Positions 33,790 to 43,316 of a stretch of DNA of 61,044 nt are shown here, in pieces. This DNA is from Chloroflexota bacterium. GTDB lineage: Bacteria > Chloroflexota > Dehalococcoidia > Lucifugimonadales > Lucifugimonadaceae. The stretch spans positions 1 to 61,044 of the forward strand of contig JAJCYY010000112.1 in assembly GCA_029262735.1 (NCBI GenBank), in the 5' to 3' direction. The notes beneath the pieces were generated by a model. It searched no databases. It saw only the letters and a program-made list of their open reading frames with translations, and was not told the origin of the DNA. Made by a program: the position numbers and the translations under genes. The stretch's first letter is position 1. Each line of letters starts with the position of its first letter.

Positions 33790-34117
33790 TCACATCGTCT
33801 GCTTGACGATCACGGGGTGAACCACGCCATCAGAGGTCACCAGTTCCGAAACTTGATATCCAAGTTGAGGCAGGTCGATGCCGGAGAACAGAGCCTCACC
33901 TTTGCCCGGCAGGACCGGTGCGACCACGACGCGCATCTCGTCGATGGGACGGGCACGCAAGTACTGTCGGATGGTAGACACCTCGTCCAAGTCTGATCTC
34001 TTCCGCCGCCCGAGTTGCAAGTGAGGGGGCCGTTTCTATCCCACCGGTGACGAAATGAAAGACCGTGCCACCTTCCATTTCGATCGGGCTACGGGTGGAT
34101 GTCACACCGTCGTCACG
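33790..34117 (-). pseudogene. truncated, frameshifted DHFR/RibD-C family remnant
   Basis: Two minus-strand reading frames together give the C-terminal half of a YwjB/RibD-C-like dihydrofolate-reductase-family protein. The first carries SPIEMEGGTVFHFVTGGIE. The second carries VSTIRQYLRARPIDEMRVV and PGKGEALFSGIDLPQLGY. The switch of frame falls near 33975-33985 (GGACGAGGTGTC), implying a 1-nt indel. About 80 N-terminal residues are missing; the sequence upstream belongs to an unrelated gene on the other strand. It sits 47 bp after tRNA-Ala. A sequencing error could explain the frameshift but not the missing N-terminus. Confidence 0.75.
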
Positions 34118-34162
34118 CAAACTGGGTTGACTGACTAAGGCGATCAATCGACCCTTACAAGT

Positions 34163-34199
34163 GGAGGCATTGTCATGACAAGGGGAGGCATAGTCATGA
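34163..34199 (+). repeat. tandemly duplicated Shine-Dalgarno/start unit
   Basis: GGAGGCATTGTCATGA (34163-34178) and GGAGGCATAGTCATGA (34184-34199) match at 15 of 16 positions and lie 21 bp apart, in the same frame. Each contains a strong ribosome site and an ATG, giving the 2TM gene two alternative starts. Confidence 0.8.
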
Positions 34200-34462
34200 A
34201 TGATCAAAAAGGTAGAGCTGCCGCCATCGGTCGGATCAAGGCCAAACGCGAATTCGTGCTTCACGCAATGACCTACGTGGTCGTGAACATCGCGCTGGTG
34301 ATCGTATGGGCGCTTGCCTCGGCCGGCTATTTCTGGCCAGGATGGGTGATCGCTGGATGGGGGATCGGGCTGGCGTCCCATGCAGTAAACGTTTACGTTC
34401 TCCCTCGACCAATTAGCGAGGAAAGTATCCGGGACGAGATGAGGAATCAGCCGAGACACTGA
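34196..34462 (+). CDS. 2TM-domain small membrane protein
   Basis: 88-residue protein of the bacterial 2TM-domain family: a short charged N-terminus (AIGRIKAKREFVLHA), two TM helices separated by a short YFWPGW turn, and a conserved tail (HAVNVY). Such proteins occur alone or attached to sensor and LytTR regulators; function unknown. The ATG at 34196 has the stronger SD (AGGGGAGG); an upstream duplicate start at 34175 would add 7 residues. It overlaps nothing on its strand and lies between the DHFR remnant and a gene-free stretch. Confidence 0.82.
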   Translation: MNDQKGRAAAIGRIKAKREFVLHAMTYVVVNIALVIVWALASAGYFWPGWVIAGWGIGLASHAVNVYVLPRPISEESIRDEMRNQPRH

Positions 34463-36255
<1,793 letters not shown>

Positions 36256-36275
36256 AAAAACAACTAAAGATCTAA

Positions 36276-37163
36276 ATGATGCCTGCTCCACATACATGGC
36301 TGAATCGCTGGATGGTGATGCCGCTCCTGATCGTGGCGGGAGTATCAATTGCTGCGATGCCGATTGCGGGTGCCGCATCACGAACTCCGCTCTGCGGGGG
36401 TGTCCCCGCGACGATTGTAGGAACGGCTGGTGACGACATCATTTCTGGGTCCAGTGGAAACGATGTGATCCATGGTCTCAGCGGCAATGACACGATCTAT
36501 GGCCTGAAAGGCGACGACATCATCTGCGGTGGGAGCGGCGATGACGGTCTTATTGGAGGCCATGGGGCAGATCAGCTTATAGGTGGCGACGGCAATGACA
36601 CGCTGCACGGTGGAACTGGCGATGACCTGCTGATGGGAGGTTCTGGCAATGATTCACTGTTAGGAGACCAGAACGAAGATACGGTTCACGGTGGCCTCGG
36701 TAATGATGTGCTCGAAGGTGGCAGTGGTGTCGATGTTTTGAATGGTGGTGCGGGTAACGACCGCTTGTTTGGCAATTCGTCAGCGGACACGCTTAATGGC
36801 AATGACGGTGACGATGTACTCGAAGGTGGGTCATCCGCGGACGTTATCAATGCGGGTCCAGGCAATGACCGTCTCTTCGGAGGGCCAGGTAATGACTTGC
36901 TGAACGGCTCGACCGGGAACGATGTCCTGGTCGGGAGCACCGGATCCGATGTACTCAACTCGGCTGCAGGCCGGGATATGGCAGGTGGCGGCCCTGGACC
37001 AGATCTGATCAGAGGCGGCGACGGAGTCGATATTCTGAGTGGTGGCCATGGTCCCGATGTACTCCAGGGTGGCGATGGCGACGACTATATGGACGGCGGT
37101 TTGAGCGTCGATTCATGTTCGGGTGGAGCAGGCCTGGATACGATGATCAATTGCGAGTTCTAG
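36276..37163 (+). CDS. secreted RTX-type calcium-binding repeat protein
   Basis: 295-residue exported protein. An N-terminal signal (TM-like MPLLIVAGVSIAAMPIAGAA) is followed, from residue 49 to 291, by exactly 27 consecutive nonapeptides of the GGxGxDxLx type with no other domain. Such repeats form a calcium-loaded parallel beta-roll outside the cell. Unlike RTX toxins it has a Sec-type signal and no catalytic or C-terminal type I secretion region. Cys near residues 40, 65 and the C-terminus could form disulfides. It starts 20 bp after sqdB and ends at an intrinsic terminator, so it is probably co-transcribed with sqdB. A surface-layer or matrix component is a reasonable guess. Confidence 0.88.
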   Translation: MMPAPHTWLNRWMVMPLLIVAGVSIAAMPIAGAASRTPLCGGVPATIVGTAGDDIISGSSGNDVIHGLSGNDTIYGLKGDDIICGGSGDDGLIGGHGADQLIGGDGNDTLHGGTGDDLLMGGSGNDSLLGDQNEDTVHGGLGNDVLEGGSGVDVLNGGAGNDRLFGNSSADTLNGNDGDDVLEGGSSADVINAGPGNDRLFGGPGNDLLNGSTGNDVLVGSTGSDVLNSAAGRDMAGGGPGPDLIRGGDGVDILSGGHGPDVLQGGDGDDYMDGGLSVDSCSGGAGLDTMINCEF

Positions 37164-37187
37164 GCTCCGACGAAGCGAGGCTTTCAA

Positions 37188-37223
37188 GAGGCGCTTGACT
37201 AAAATTCAGGCGCCTCCTTTTTT
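37188..37223 (+). terminator. intrinsic terminator after the RTX gene
   Basis: 7-bp GC-rich stem GAGGCGC / GCGCCTC (37188-37194 and 37210-37216) with a 15-nt loop, followed by C and TTTTTT, 25 bp after the RTX stop codon. Confidence 0.85.
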
Positions 37224-37258
37224 GTTCGCGTATTCATGCTGAGAGCTAGAGTGACTGA

Positions 37259-39199
37259 ATGGCCAGGCTCGGACAATTGATTTCACCTGCCCTTGGCAGG
37301 CCTGCGAATGCGTCCGAAAGCCAGGCCGAACTCTCCAGCGATTCTGTTCAGAGCGGCTATGCGGTAAAGCGGTCACCATGGCTGACGCCAGCGTTCTTGC
37401 TGCTTTTCGCAGTGTTCAGTGCAGTGGCGGTTGCCGTTGAGCCTTTGCTATTTGGGCCATACAGGCAAGCCCTGTCACTTCTGGCTTTCTCAACGGACAC
37501 GATCTACGTCGGCGAAACACTTGGCCTCAGACCTTTCTTCGTCACCCTGTCTGCGTTGCTGGCGTTGTGTACCAGTGCTCCGAAGGCCGAGAGAGGGAGG
37601 CTCCTACTTGGCCTTTCGATGCCAGTACTCGGCGTCATGGTGCTGATGGATGTGGCGCTCTACAGATGGTCGTCCAATGGTGGCCTGGGTCCATTCACTA
37701 TTCCGGGCCAGATCGTCACCACGCTCAGCATGGCAGCAGCGCTCCTTGGCGCCATGTTCGTGTCATTCAATCTTCCGTCCAACAGCGTCATACCGACAGT
37801 TCGCCGACGATCTCCCCGGTTTGCCTTCGCCTTTCTGTTCATGCTGGCAACTTCATTGGCGATCGTTGTGTTCGCCTTGTCCACAGGCCGCCCGTATATT
37901 GAATCATTCCGTAACTTTGGCCTTTTGGGAGGGATCGGCCCAGGACTCGCCCTGTTTGCTCCCAGCTTTAACATTGCTCGTTACGCAGTTGCGTGGGTGA
38001 CGTTCCGTTCTCCTGGTGCATACCTGAAACTCAGGTCGCGCGGCCGGGTACAGAACCCGCTACTTGAACGGTGGCTGGACGACATCGCCACCGGTATAAA
38101 AGAGCCTCCGGTCATCTCCTTCCTCGTCCCCGCTTTCAACGAAGAAGGAATCATTGCGCGAACGATCCAGAGTATGGATATCGCGGCTTCCTTCTACCCC
38201 GGCATCTGCAAAGTTGTTGTTGTTGACAACAACTCCAACGATGCCACATTCGACATCGCCAGCGATGCGTTGACAAGAGCTGACCACGTCACTGGCGAAG
38301 TCCTTCAATGTCCGGAGCCGGGAAAGTCCAAGGCCCTTAATCTAGGTCTCCAAACGATGCAGTCCGACATTGTTGTCAGAGTGGACGCCGACACAGTGAT
38401 CGACCCCGATTGCCTTTCAAAGATCGCCCGACACTTCAGCGATCCGGCGGTTGGTGGGGTCGGTGGTCTCCCACTCCCACTGAATGAAAATCACCGGTTC
38501 AGCCGAATTCGGAAGGTGGAGGTTTACCACAACGTCGCATGGAACAGGCTTGGCCAGATGGCGATCGACTCAGTCATCGTTGTGCCTGGGATGCTCTCCT
38601 CCTTCAGGACCCACCTGGTTCGCGAAACAGGTGGTTTTGTTGAGGGAATGAACGGTGAAGACACCGATATGACAGTGCGGATTGGCCGGTTAGGCTATCG
38701 GATTGTTGTCGACCCTGACATCACGTTTCGGACGGATGTTCCGACCTCGATTGCCGAGATGAGAGAGCAGAGACTGAGATGGAGCAGAAGCGTGTTCCAT
38801 GTCTTCGCACGCAATAGGTCGTCGATGTGGATGTTGCAGGGCGTCAGGGGAGCATGGCTGATGCCACTCTCGGTGCTTGGATTCTTTCGCCGGTCGCTCG
38901 TCCTGCCGCTCATTATCTACGCCCTTGCGGCCACAGTGATTAACCCCGAATTGGTTTCTCTGCGGCATGGAGCAACACTGTTGGCAGTCGTATTTGGGCC
39001 AGAGGTACTCATCACTTCGATGGCCCTGATCATGCATCGTCAATTCAAACTATTGCTCAGTATCCCTGAATACTTCATCTTCAGGCTGTTCCGTGCGTAC
39101 GTCGGGCTCGAGGTGCTGCTTTCGCTCCGATACCGAATTCGGGAGCGAGCAGTTGCCGTGCCCGTTGGTCAAAATGTGGCAGTCGGCTCCGCCATTTAA
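37259..39199 (+). CDS. multi-pass membrane GT2 family glycosyltransferase
   Basis: 646-residue processive-type glycosyltransferase. The N-terminal 250 residues hold about five or six TM helices, more than the usual two of PgaC-like synthases. The GT-A domain starts near 283 with SFLVPAFNEEGII, then VVVDNNSND, the DxD equivalent RVDADTV (about 377), GEDTDM (about 465) and QRLRW (about 502). Two or three further TM segments close the protein. These motifs fit synthases that polymerise and export a polysaccharide (hyaluronan, cellulose or poly-GlcNAc synthase clan). It follows the sqdB-RTX unit after a terminator, so it probably has its own promoter. Sugar donor unknown; UDP-sulfoquinovose is a speculation. 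Confidence 0.88.
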   Translation: MARLGQLISPALGRPANASESQAELSSDSVQSGYAVKRSPWLTPAFLLLFAVFSAVAVAVEPLLFGPYRQALSLLAFSTDTIYVGETLGLRPFFVTLSALLALCTSAPKAERGRLLLGLSMPVLGVMVLMDVALYRWSSNGGLGPFTIPGQIVTTLSMAAALLGAMFVSFNLPSNSVIPTVRRRSPRFAFAFLFMLATSLAIVVFALSTGRPYIESFRNFGLLGGIGPGLALFAPSFNIARYAVAWVTFRSPGAYLKLRSRGRVQNPLLERWLDDIATGIKEPPVISFLVPAFNEEGIIARTIQSMDIAASFYPGICKVVVVDNNSNDATFDIASDALTRADHVTGEVLQCPEPGKSKALNLGLQTMQSDIVVRVDADTVIDPDCLSKIARHFSDPAVGGVGGLPLPLNENHRFSRIRKVEVYHNVAWNRLGQMAIDSVIVVPGMLSSFRTHLVRETGGFVEGMNGEDTDMTVRIGRLGYRIVVDPDITFRTDVPTSIAEMREQRLRWSRSVFHVFARNRSSMWMLQGVRGAWLMPLSVLGFFRRSLVLPLIIYALAATVINPELVSLRHGATLLAVVFGPEVLITSMALIMHRQFKLLLSIPEYFIFRLFRAYVGLEVLLSLRYRIRERAVAVPVGQNVAVGSAI

Positions 39200-40185
39200 C
39201 GTCCTATCAGCGACAAGAACTCGACGGTTTCGTCGGTGAATGAAGGTGACCACCACAGGAACAGGTTCTTGTGTCCGAGTTCTGAACTTCGGTCGTTGCA
39301 TTCCGCTGCCTGTTTCGGAGAGACTCCATTCGGTGAATTGGGATCAACCGTGACCTGTGGTGTCCATGCAGTCGAGCCTATGTCAGCATCAGCGAACTGT
39401 GTACCTGCTTTCACAGCAGCACGTTCGAACTCATCCGCGGATGTCAGGCAATACGTCTGGGACTGGATGATGGTCCGGTCTGTTCGTTGACCAACCAACC
39501 CGTAGTCCCATTCCCATTTCGCAGCCCACTCCCTCATCAAAGGCGGTCCGGTGACGAGCACAACCGACTCAAGCCCTGCACCTTCCAGCGCATGGTGGAA
39601 AGCGTCCAGGTTGCCAAGAGTAGTCTCGAACGAGAAAGCAAACTCCGGTTCATTCGCGAAGTTGTTCTCGTAGTCGTAGATGATTCCTGAAAGGCCATCC
39701 ACTGCACCACTGTCCCGAATCGCAACAACATTTGCGATTCCCGCGGTCATTGCCAGGACGGGCGATGATGGGAAGTGAGCATGAACTTGGCCGATGGCGA
39801 ACGCAAGCCATCCCAGATCAAGTGGGTTTGCATTGTTGCCGGTCACGATCACAATTTCATCACCAGGTTGGACCGATGATCTTAGATCGGCCAGAAGTGC
39901 ATCCAACCCATCCCTGTTATAGACCGGGAACATGATTGAGGGGCCGACATCTGCTTCCGTGCCGAGGTCGTCTGAGGCGATCTGCGCACTATTTTCAGAA
40001 TTGCCCGCCGGCGCCACACCGAAATCGAGAATCGTCGGCACATCCCCGAACCCATTATCGCTGGGGAATGGATCACTAACAAAGATCATTGCACCGAGAA
40101 GCAGTCCAGGTGCGGCTAGTACGAGTATGAAATGGCGCTGAATGAACGACATTGACCTCAACTGCATTGAGTCACGCCTGCTCAC
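39196..40185 (-). CDS. hypothetical membrane-anchored or secreted protein
   Basis: 329-residue protein not recognised. An N-terminal hydrophobic segment (about 18-36) is followed by a Ser/Asp-rich linker and a domain of alternating strands and helices. VDGLSGIIYDYENN at about residue 165 resembles the acidic strand-end motif of TIM-barrel glycosidases, and further conserved-looking pieces are VVLVTGPPLM and KNLFLWWSPSF near the end. A glycoside-hydrolase-like barrel acting on the polymer of the adjacent synthase is conceivable but weakly supported. It overlaps the GT2 gene by 4 bp at their 3' ends. Confidence 0.62.
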   Translation of the reverse strand: MSRRDSMQLRSMSFIQRHFILVLAAPGLLLGAMIFVSDPFPSDNGFGDVPTILDFGVAPAGNSENSAQIASDDLGTEADVGPSIMFPVYNRDGLDALLADLRSSVQPGDEIVIVTGNNANPLDLGWLAFAIGQVHAHFPSSPVLAMTAGIANVVAIRDSGAVDGLSGIIYDYENNFANEPEFAFSFETTLGNLDAFHHALEGAGLESVVLVTGPPLMREWAAKWEWDYGLVGQRTDRTIIQSQTYCLTSADEFERAAVKAGTQFADADIGSTAWTPQVTVDPNSPNGVSPKQAAECNDRSSELGHKNLFLWWSPSFTDETVEFLSLIGR

Positions 40186-40646
40186 GGACCTGGTTCAAAC
40201 TTCACCGAAATGGTGGTAGCAATCCAACGGGTGTGCGAGTACACACTCACAACTGTCCGAAAGTTTGCCGTCGGCTAATCGGAATGGAGCGGGATTCAGG
40301 TGTGCGAACGGGTTGCCTCGTATTTGAGGTCAGAGCGAAGACGAAGAGTTCTTCAATTTGCTCATCCGAGATACGGGTAATGAGCTATGGCATTCGGCCG
40401 ACCACTAAGTCTTGGGAGTAGGAATCTCAATAAGTACGTGCTTGATACTGTCCTGTTAGGCCCACCACATTCAGTTCATTCTTCCGTCTCAGGATCGGGC
40501 CATTCACGTTGCCAGTTTTTCTAGTAGAGGAATTGAGCAGTTCGCTGCTGCGACTCAATCCTGGATCGCTGGAGTGATGACTTCCAAACGGCCGATGTAC
40601 TATCTCAACGATCGGCATGACCTCTTTCTATCCTCCGGAGTTCACG
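40186..40646. other. 461-bp stretch without a supported gene
   Basis: No recognisable coding region; short frames on both strands have no family resemblance. It lies just upstream of a clear pseudogene and may be decayed sequence. GGAG at 40637-40640 is the surviving ribosome site of that pseudogene. Confidence 0.5.
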
Positions 40647-40943
40647 ATGAGATTTGCAATTCTCGGTATTTCGCATGAAACGAATACCTTCTCAATCGTC
40701 ACTGTTACCTGTGAGAAATTCGAGAAGCGGATCATCGAGCGCGGTTGAGAGATAGTCGAGCGGTTTGCAACCTCCGAATACACCATCGCGGTTTATCTGT
40801 AAGTCGCCAGTGTGCCTGGATTTAAGGCAATACCACTGATGGGTGCCCGGACCGGTCCTATCGGCACCATCACGAAGGACGCCTAAGACCGGCTCTCAAC
40901 CGAGAGGCTCCAGATGGGCGTTCGCCACAATCCTTACCGCTAG
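40647..40943 (+). pseudogene. N-terminal remnant of an M81 (MlrC/microcystinase-like) metallopeptidase gene
   Basis: One reading frame starting at ATG 40647 reads MRFAILGISHETNTFS, the hallmark N-terminus of the M81/MlrC family, and continues in the same frame to EIVERFATSEYTIAVYL, IPLMGARTGPIGTITKDA and DRLSTERLQMG. It is interrupted by TGA at 40746, TAA at 40800 and TAA at 40884. Only about 97 codons of a gene normally near 480-500 remain; the 3' part is gone and the frame runs into the end of the aldehyde dehydrogenase gene. The intact GGAG ribosome site and single frame indicate recent decay by point mutation plus a 3' deletion. Confidence 0.85.
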
Positions 40944-42439
40944 ATAAATCTTGAGCGTTCCCGGTTGCCTGCTGAGTAGTCGATGTATGCGGTGATCGTC
41001 TCTGTGTAGAAATCGAAGCCTTCGGTGCCTTGCTCCCGTTGTCCGACGCCCGAGGCCTTCAGGCCGCCGAACGGCAGATGTACCTCGCCACCGAGCGTCG
41101 GGGCGTTCACGTGGACCATGCCGGTCTCGACGGTGTTGATGTATTCGTGCGCCAGCACCAGGTCGCGTGTGTAGATCGAGGACGATAGCCCGAACTGCAC
41201 TGAGTTCGAGATCCTGACCGCGTCCTCTACTCCATCAGCCTCGAAGACCGTGAGCACAGGGCCAAATATCTCTTCCTGTGCGATGCGGCTGTTCAGTGGC
41301 ACATCGGTGAATATCGTCGGCTCAACATAGTAGCCGCCTTCCCACTCCGGTCCCTCGAGCACGTGTCCGCCAAACACCAGCTTCGCCCCTTCTTCGGTGC
41401 CAACCCCGATGTACTCACGGACGGTGTCGAACTGGCTCTTGCTAGAGAGCGGTGCAATGTCGTTCGATGGATCGATGCCGTCGCCGATCGTAAGAGCCTT
41501 CGTCTGCTCGATCAGGCGGTCCATGAACTCGCCAAATACGTCCTTTTCCACGATGGCACGACTGGTGGCCGTGCACCGTTGGCCGGTTGAGCCGAACGCA
41601 CCCTGCACGATGCCGGGAACCGCCTTGTCCAGGTCGGCATCGTTCATCACGATAGCCGCGTTCTTGCCGCCCAGCTCGGCCTGCACCTTCTTGAGAGCTT
41701 CGGCTCCCCGGGCGTATATGCGAGTGCCGATTTCGGTTGAGCCAGTGAACGAGATGGCGTTGACGCGCGGATCGTCGACGAGCGTGTTGCCGATGGATCC
41801 GCCGGGGCCGGTAATAAGGTTGAACACCCCGGTGGGCAGTCCTGCTTCCTCGAACATCTCGGCGATGATGGTGGCTGCGAGTGGTGCGCCGGACGCCGGT
41901 TTGAAGACGATGGCGTTTCCGCAGATGAGGGCCGGTGCGATCTTCCAGACAGGGATGGCCACCGGGAAGTTCCACGGCGTGATGATGGAGACAACGCCGA
42001 GTGGACGCTTGAAGGTGTATGCGGCCGTGTCAGGAAGCTCGGACGGTGTGGTGTAGCCGAACAGTCTTCGACCTTCACCCGCAGCATACTCAAGTATGTT
42101 CATTGCCCGCTTCACTTCACCAGTGGAGTCGGCGATGGGCTTGCCCTCTTCGATAGTGATCGCGCGTGCCAGCTCGTCTGCCCGACGCTCGATGATATTG
42201 AGAGCCTTGTAGAGCAGCGAGCCGCGCTGGGGCGCGGGCATTCGACCCCACCCTGGAGCTGCCGCGGCAGCGGCGATGATGGCGTTTTCGGCGTCCTGCG
42301 GCACTGAGGCCTGGAACTCACCAACCACCTGGCTGGGACGAGCCGGATTGACGGTGCGATAGGTCTCGCCAGAGACAGATTCGATCCATTTTCCACCGAT
42401 GAAATTTCTGTGTGTTGCCGCTGATTCAGGCTGGCTCAA
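40940..42439 (-). CDS. NAD(P)-dependent aldehyde dehydrogenase (semialdehyde type)
   Basis: 499-residue aldehyde dehydrogenase. The catalytic Cys is in GSTGQRCTATSR, the general-base Glu in QAELGGKNAA, the cofactor motif is FTGSTEIG, and the C-terminal oligomerisation segment is GREQGTEG-like (GVGQREQGTEG). Sequence context resembles alpha-ketoglutaric semialdehyde and succinate semialdehyde dehydrogenases, which finish sugar-acid or amino-acid breakdown. Its 3' end touches the M81-family remnant. It may be linked to the sugar-acid enzymes at 53-60 kb, but that is inference. Confidence 0.93.
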   Translation of the reverse strand: MSQPESAATHRNFIGGKWIESVSGETYRTVNPARPSQVVGEFQASVPQDAENAIIAAAAAAPGWGRMPAPQRGSLLYKALNIIERRADELARAITIEEGKPIADSTGEVKRAMNILEYAAGEGRRLFGYTTPSELPDTAAYTFKRPLGVVSIITPWNFPVAIPVWKIAPALICGNAIVFKPASGAPLAATIIAEMFEEAGLPTGVFNLITGPGGSIGNTLVDDPRVNAISFTGSTEIGTRIYARGAEALKKVQAELGGKNAAIVMNDADLDKAVPGIVQGAFGSTGQRCTATSRAIVEKDVFGEFMDRLIEQTKALTIGDGIDPSNDIAPLSSKSQFDTVREYIGVGTEEGAKLVFGGHVLEGPEWEGGYYVEPTIFTDVPLNSRIAQEEIFGPVLTVFEADGVEDAVRISNSVQFGLSSSIYTRDLVLAHEYINTVETGMVHVNAPTLGGEVHLPFGGLKASGVGQREQGTEGFDFYTETITAYIDYSAGNRERSRFI

Positions 42440-42616
42440 AGTTGGTGCTCCGCTGGATGACTGGCTGAGATATTGCTGCGGTGGCGTAGTTTAGCGGGCT
42501 GAGTGCTGAATGAGTGGAACTCACGAGGATTCTGTGACCAGCACTCTGCGCCGAGCAGGTGTGCATTCGGCATCGACTCGATCTTTAGCGCCACGATGAG
42601 GCACCGGTCGCGTAAC

Positions 42617-43219
42617 TCACTCCTGTGCCCTTGCAATGATCGATTCTCCGATCAATCGCAGGTCGTCTGTCGTCCACAGAGAGTCGGCTGTGTTTGGACC
42701 GTCGGTGATGGTCAAGAACCAGCTGTTATGTCGTAGAGCGACTGTTCGGCCTATGTTCTCGGCGTCTAGTACCGCTGAGAACTGATCCAGCTGAGCGTCG
42801 TCTGCGCTGTTCACTTCAGATGTCAGATATTTGCCGGTGACGAACACCTGTTTGTAAAACTCATAACGTTCGATGGCCGTTGCATCGGAATCTAAGTGCA
42901 TCAGGGCGATTGCGAGAAAGGGATCACTGGGCGAAGGCGTCTCGTACACCGCCGAGCACATCGAACCGAACGGTCGCAGGCCAGCCTGCCCGGAGCCGGT
43001 GAGCGCCTGGAGATTGAGCGTATGCGTGCTCGGCGGTCTTGCCAGAACTCCCTCACAGGTCTTTGGATCGAGCGGCCCGTCGGATAAAGCGGCCAGCCCG
43101 GCGGGACTGCCAGTAAGCGAAACCGAGATCACAGGCGAGGGTGCCTCTCCCGATTTGCTGGTGACACAGGCAGAGATCGTGAACGCTATGAGCGGAAGTA
43201 GAACTAGATAACGAAACAT
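42617..43219 (-). CDS. small lipoprotein, function unknown
   Basis: 200-residue exported protein. The signal peptide ends IAFTISAC with lipobox Cys19. The mature part has a Ser/Pro-rich start and a mixed fold with conserved-looking Cys pairs (KTCEGVLA, GSMCSAVYE) that may form a disulfide. No family recognised. The ATG at 43219, preceded by AAGGGGC, is chosen because it creates the signal peptide; the frame is open further upstream. It is on the same strand as the AceE-like gene, 97 bp downstream of its stop. Confidence 0.72.
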   Translation of the reverse strand: MFRYLVLLPLIAFTISACVTSKSGEAPSPVISVSLTGSPAGLAALSDGPLDPKTCEGVLARPPSTHTLNLQALTGSGQAGLRPFGSMCSAVYETPSPSDPFLAIALMHLDSDATAIERYEFYKQVFVTGKYLTSEVNSADDAQLDQFSAVLDAENIGRTVALRHNSWFLTITDGPNTADSLWTTDDLRLIGESIIARAQE

Positions 43220-43316
43220 CGTGCCCCTTAGTATTCGTGCAGCATATGTTGTCGTACGTCGGCGAGGCGAATGTGCGAACAGGAACGTTCCGCAGATGAC
43301 GCCTGCAGCATGGCGC

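Noticed and set aside
42440..42616. Small ORF between the aldehyde dehydrogenase and the lipoprotein gene
   Set aside because: Arg/His/Cys-rich composition, no SD, and no family resemblance; treated as intergenic.
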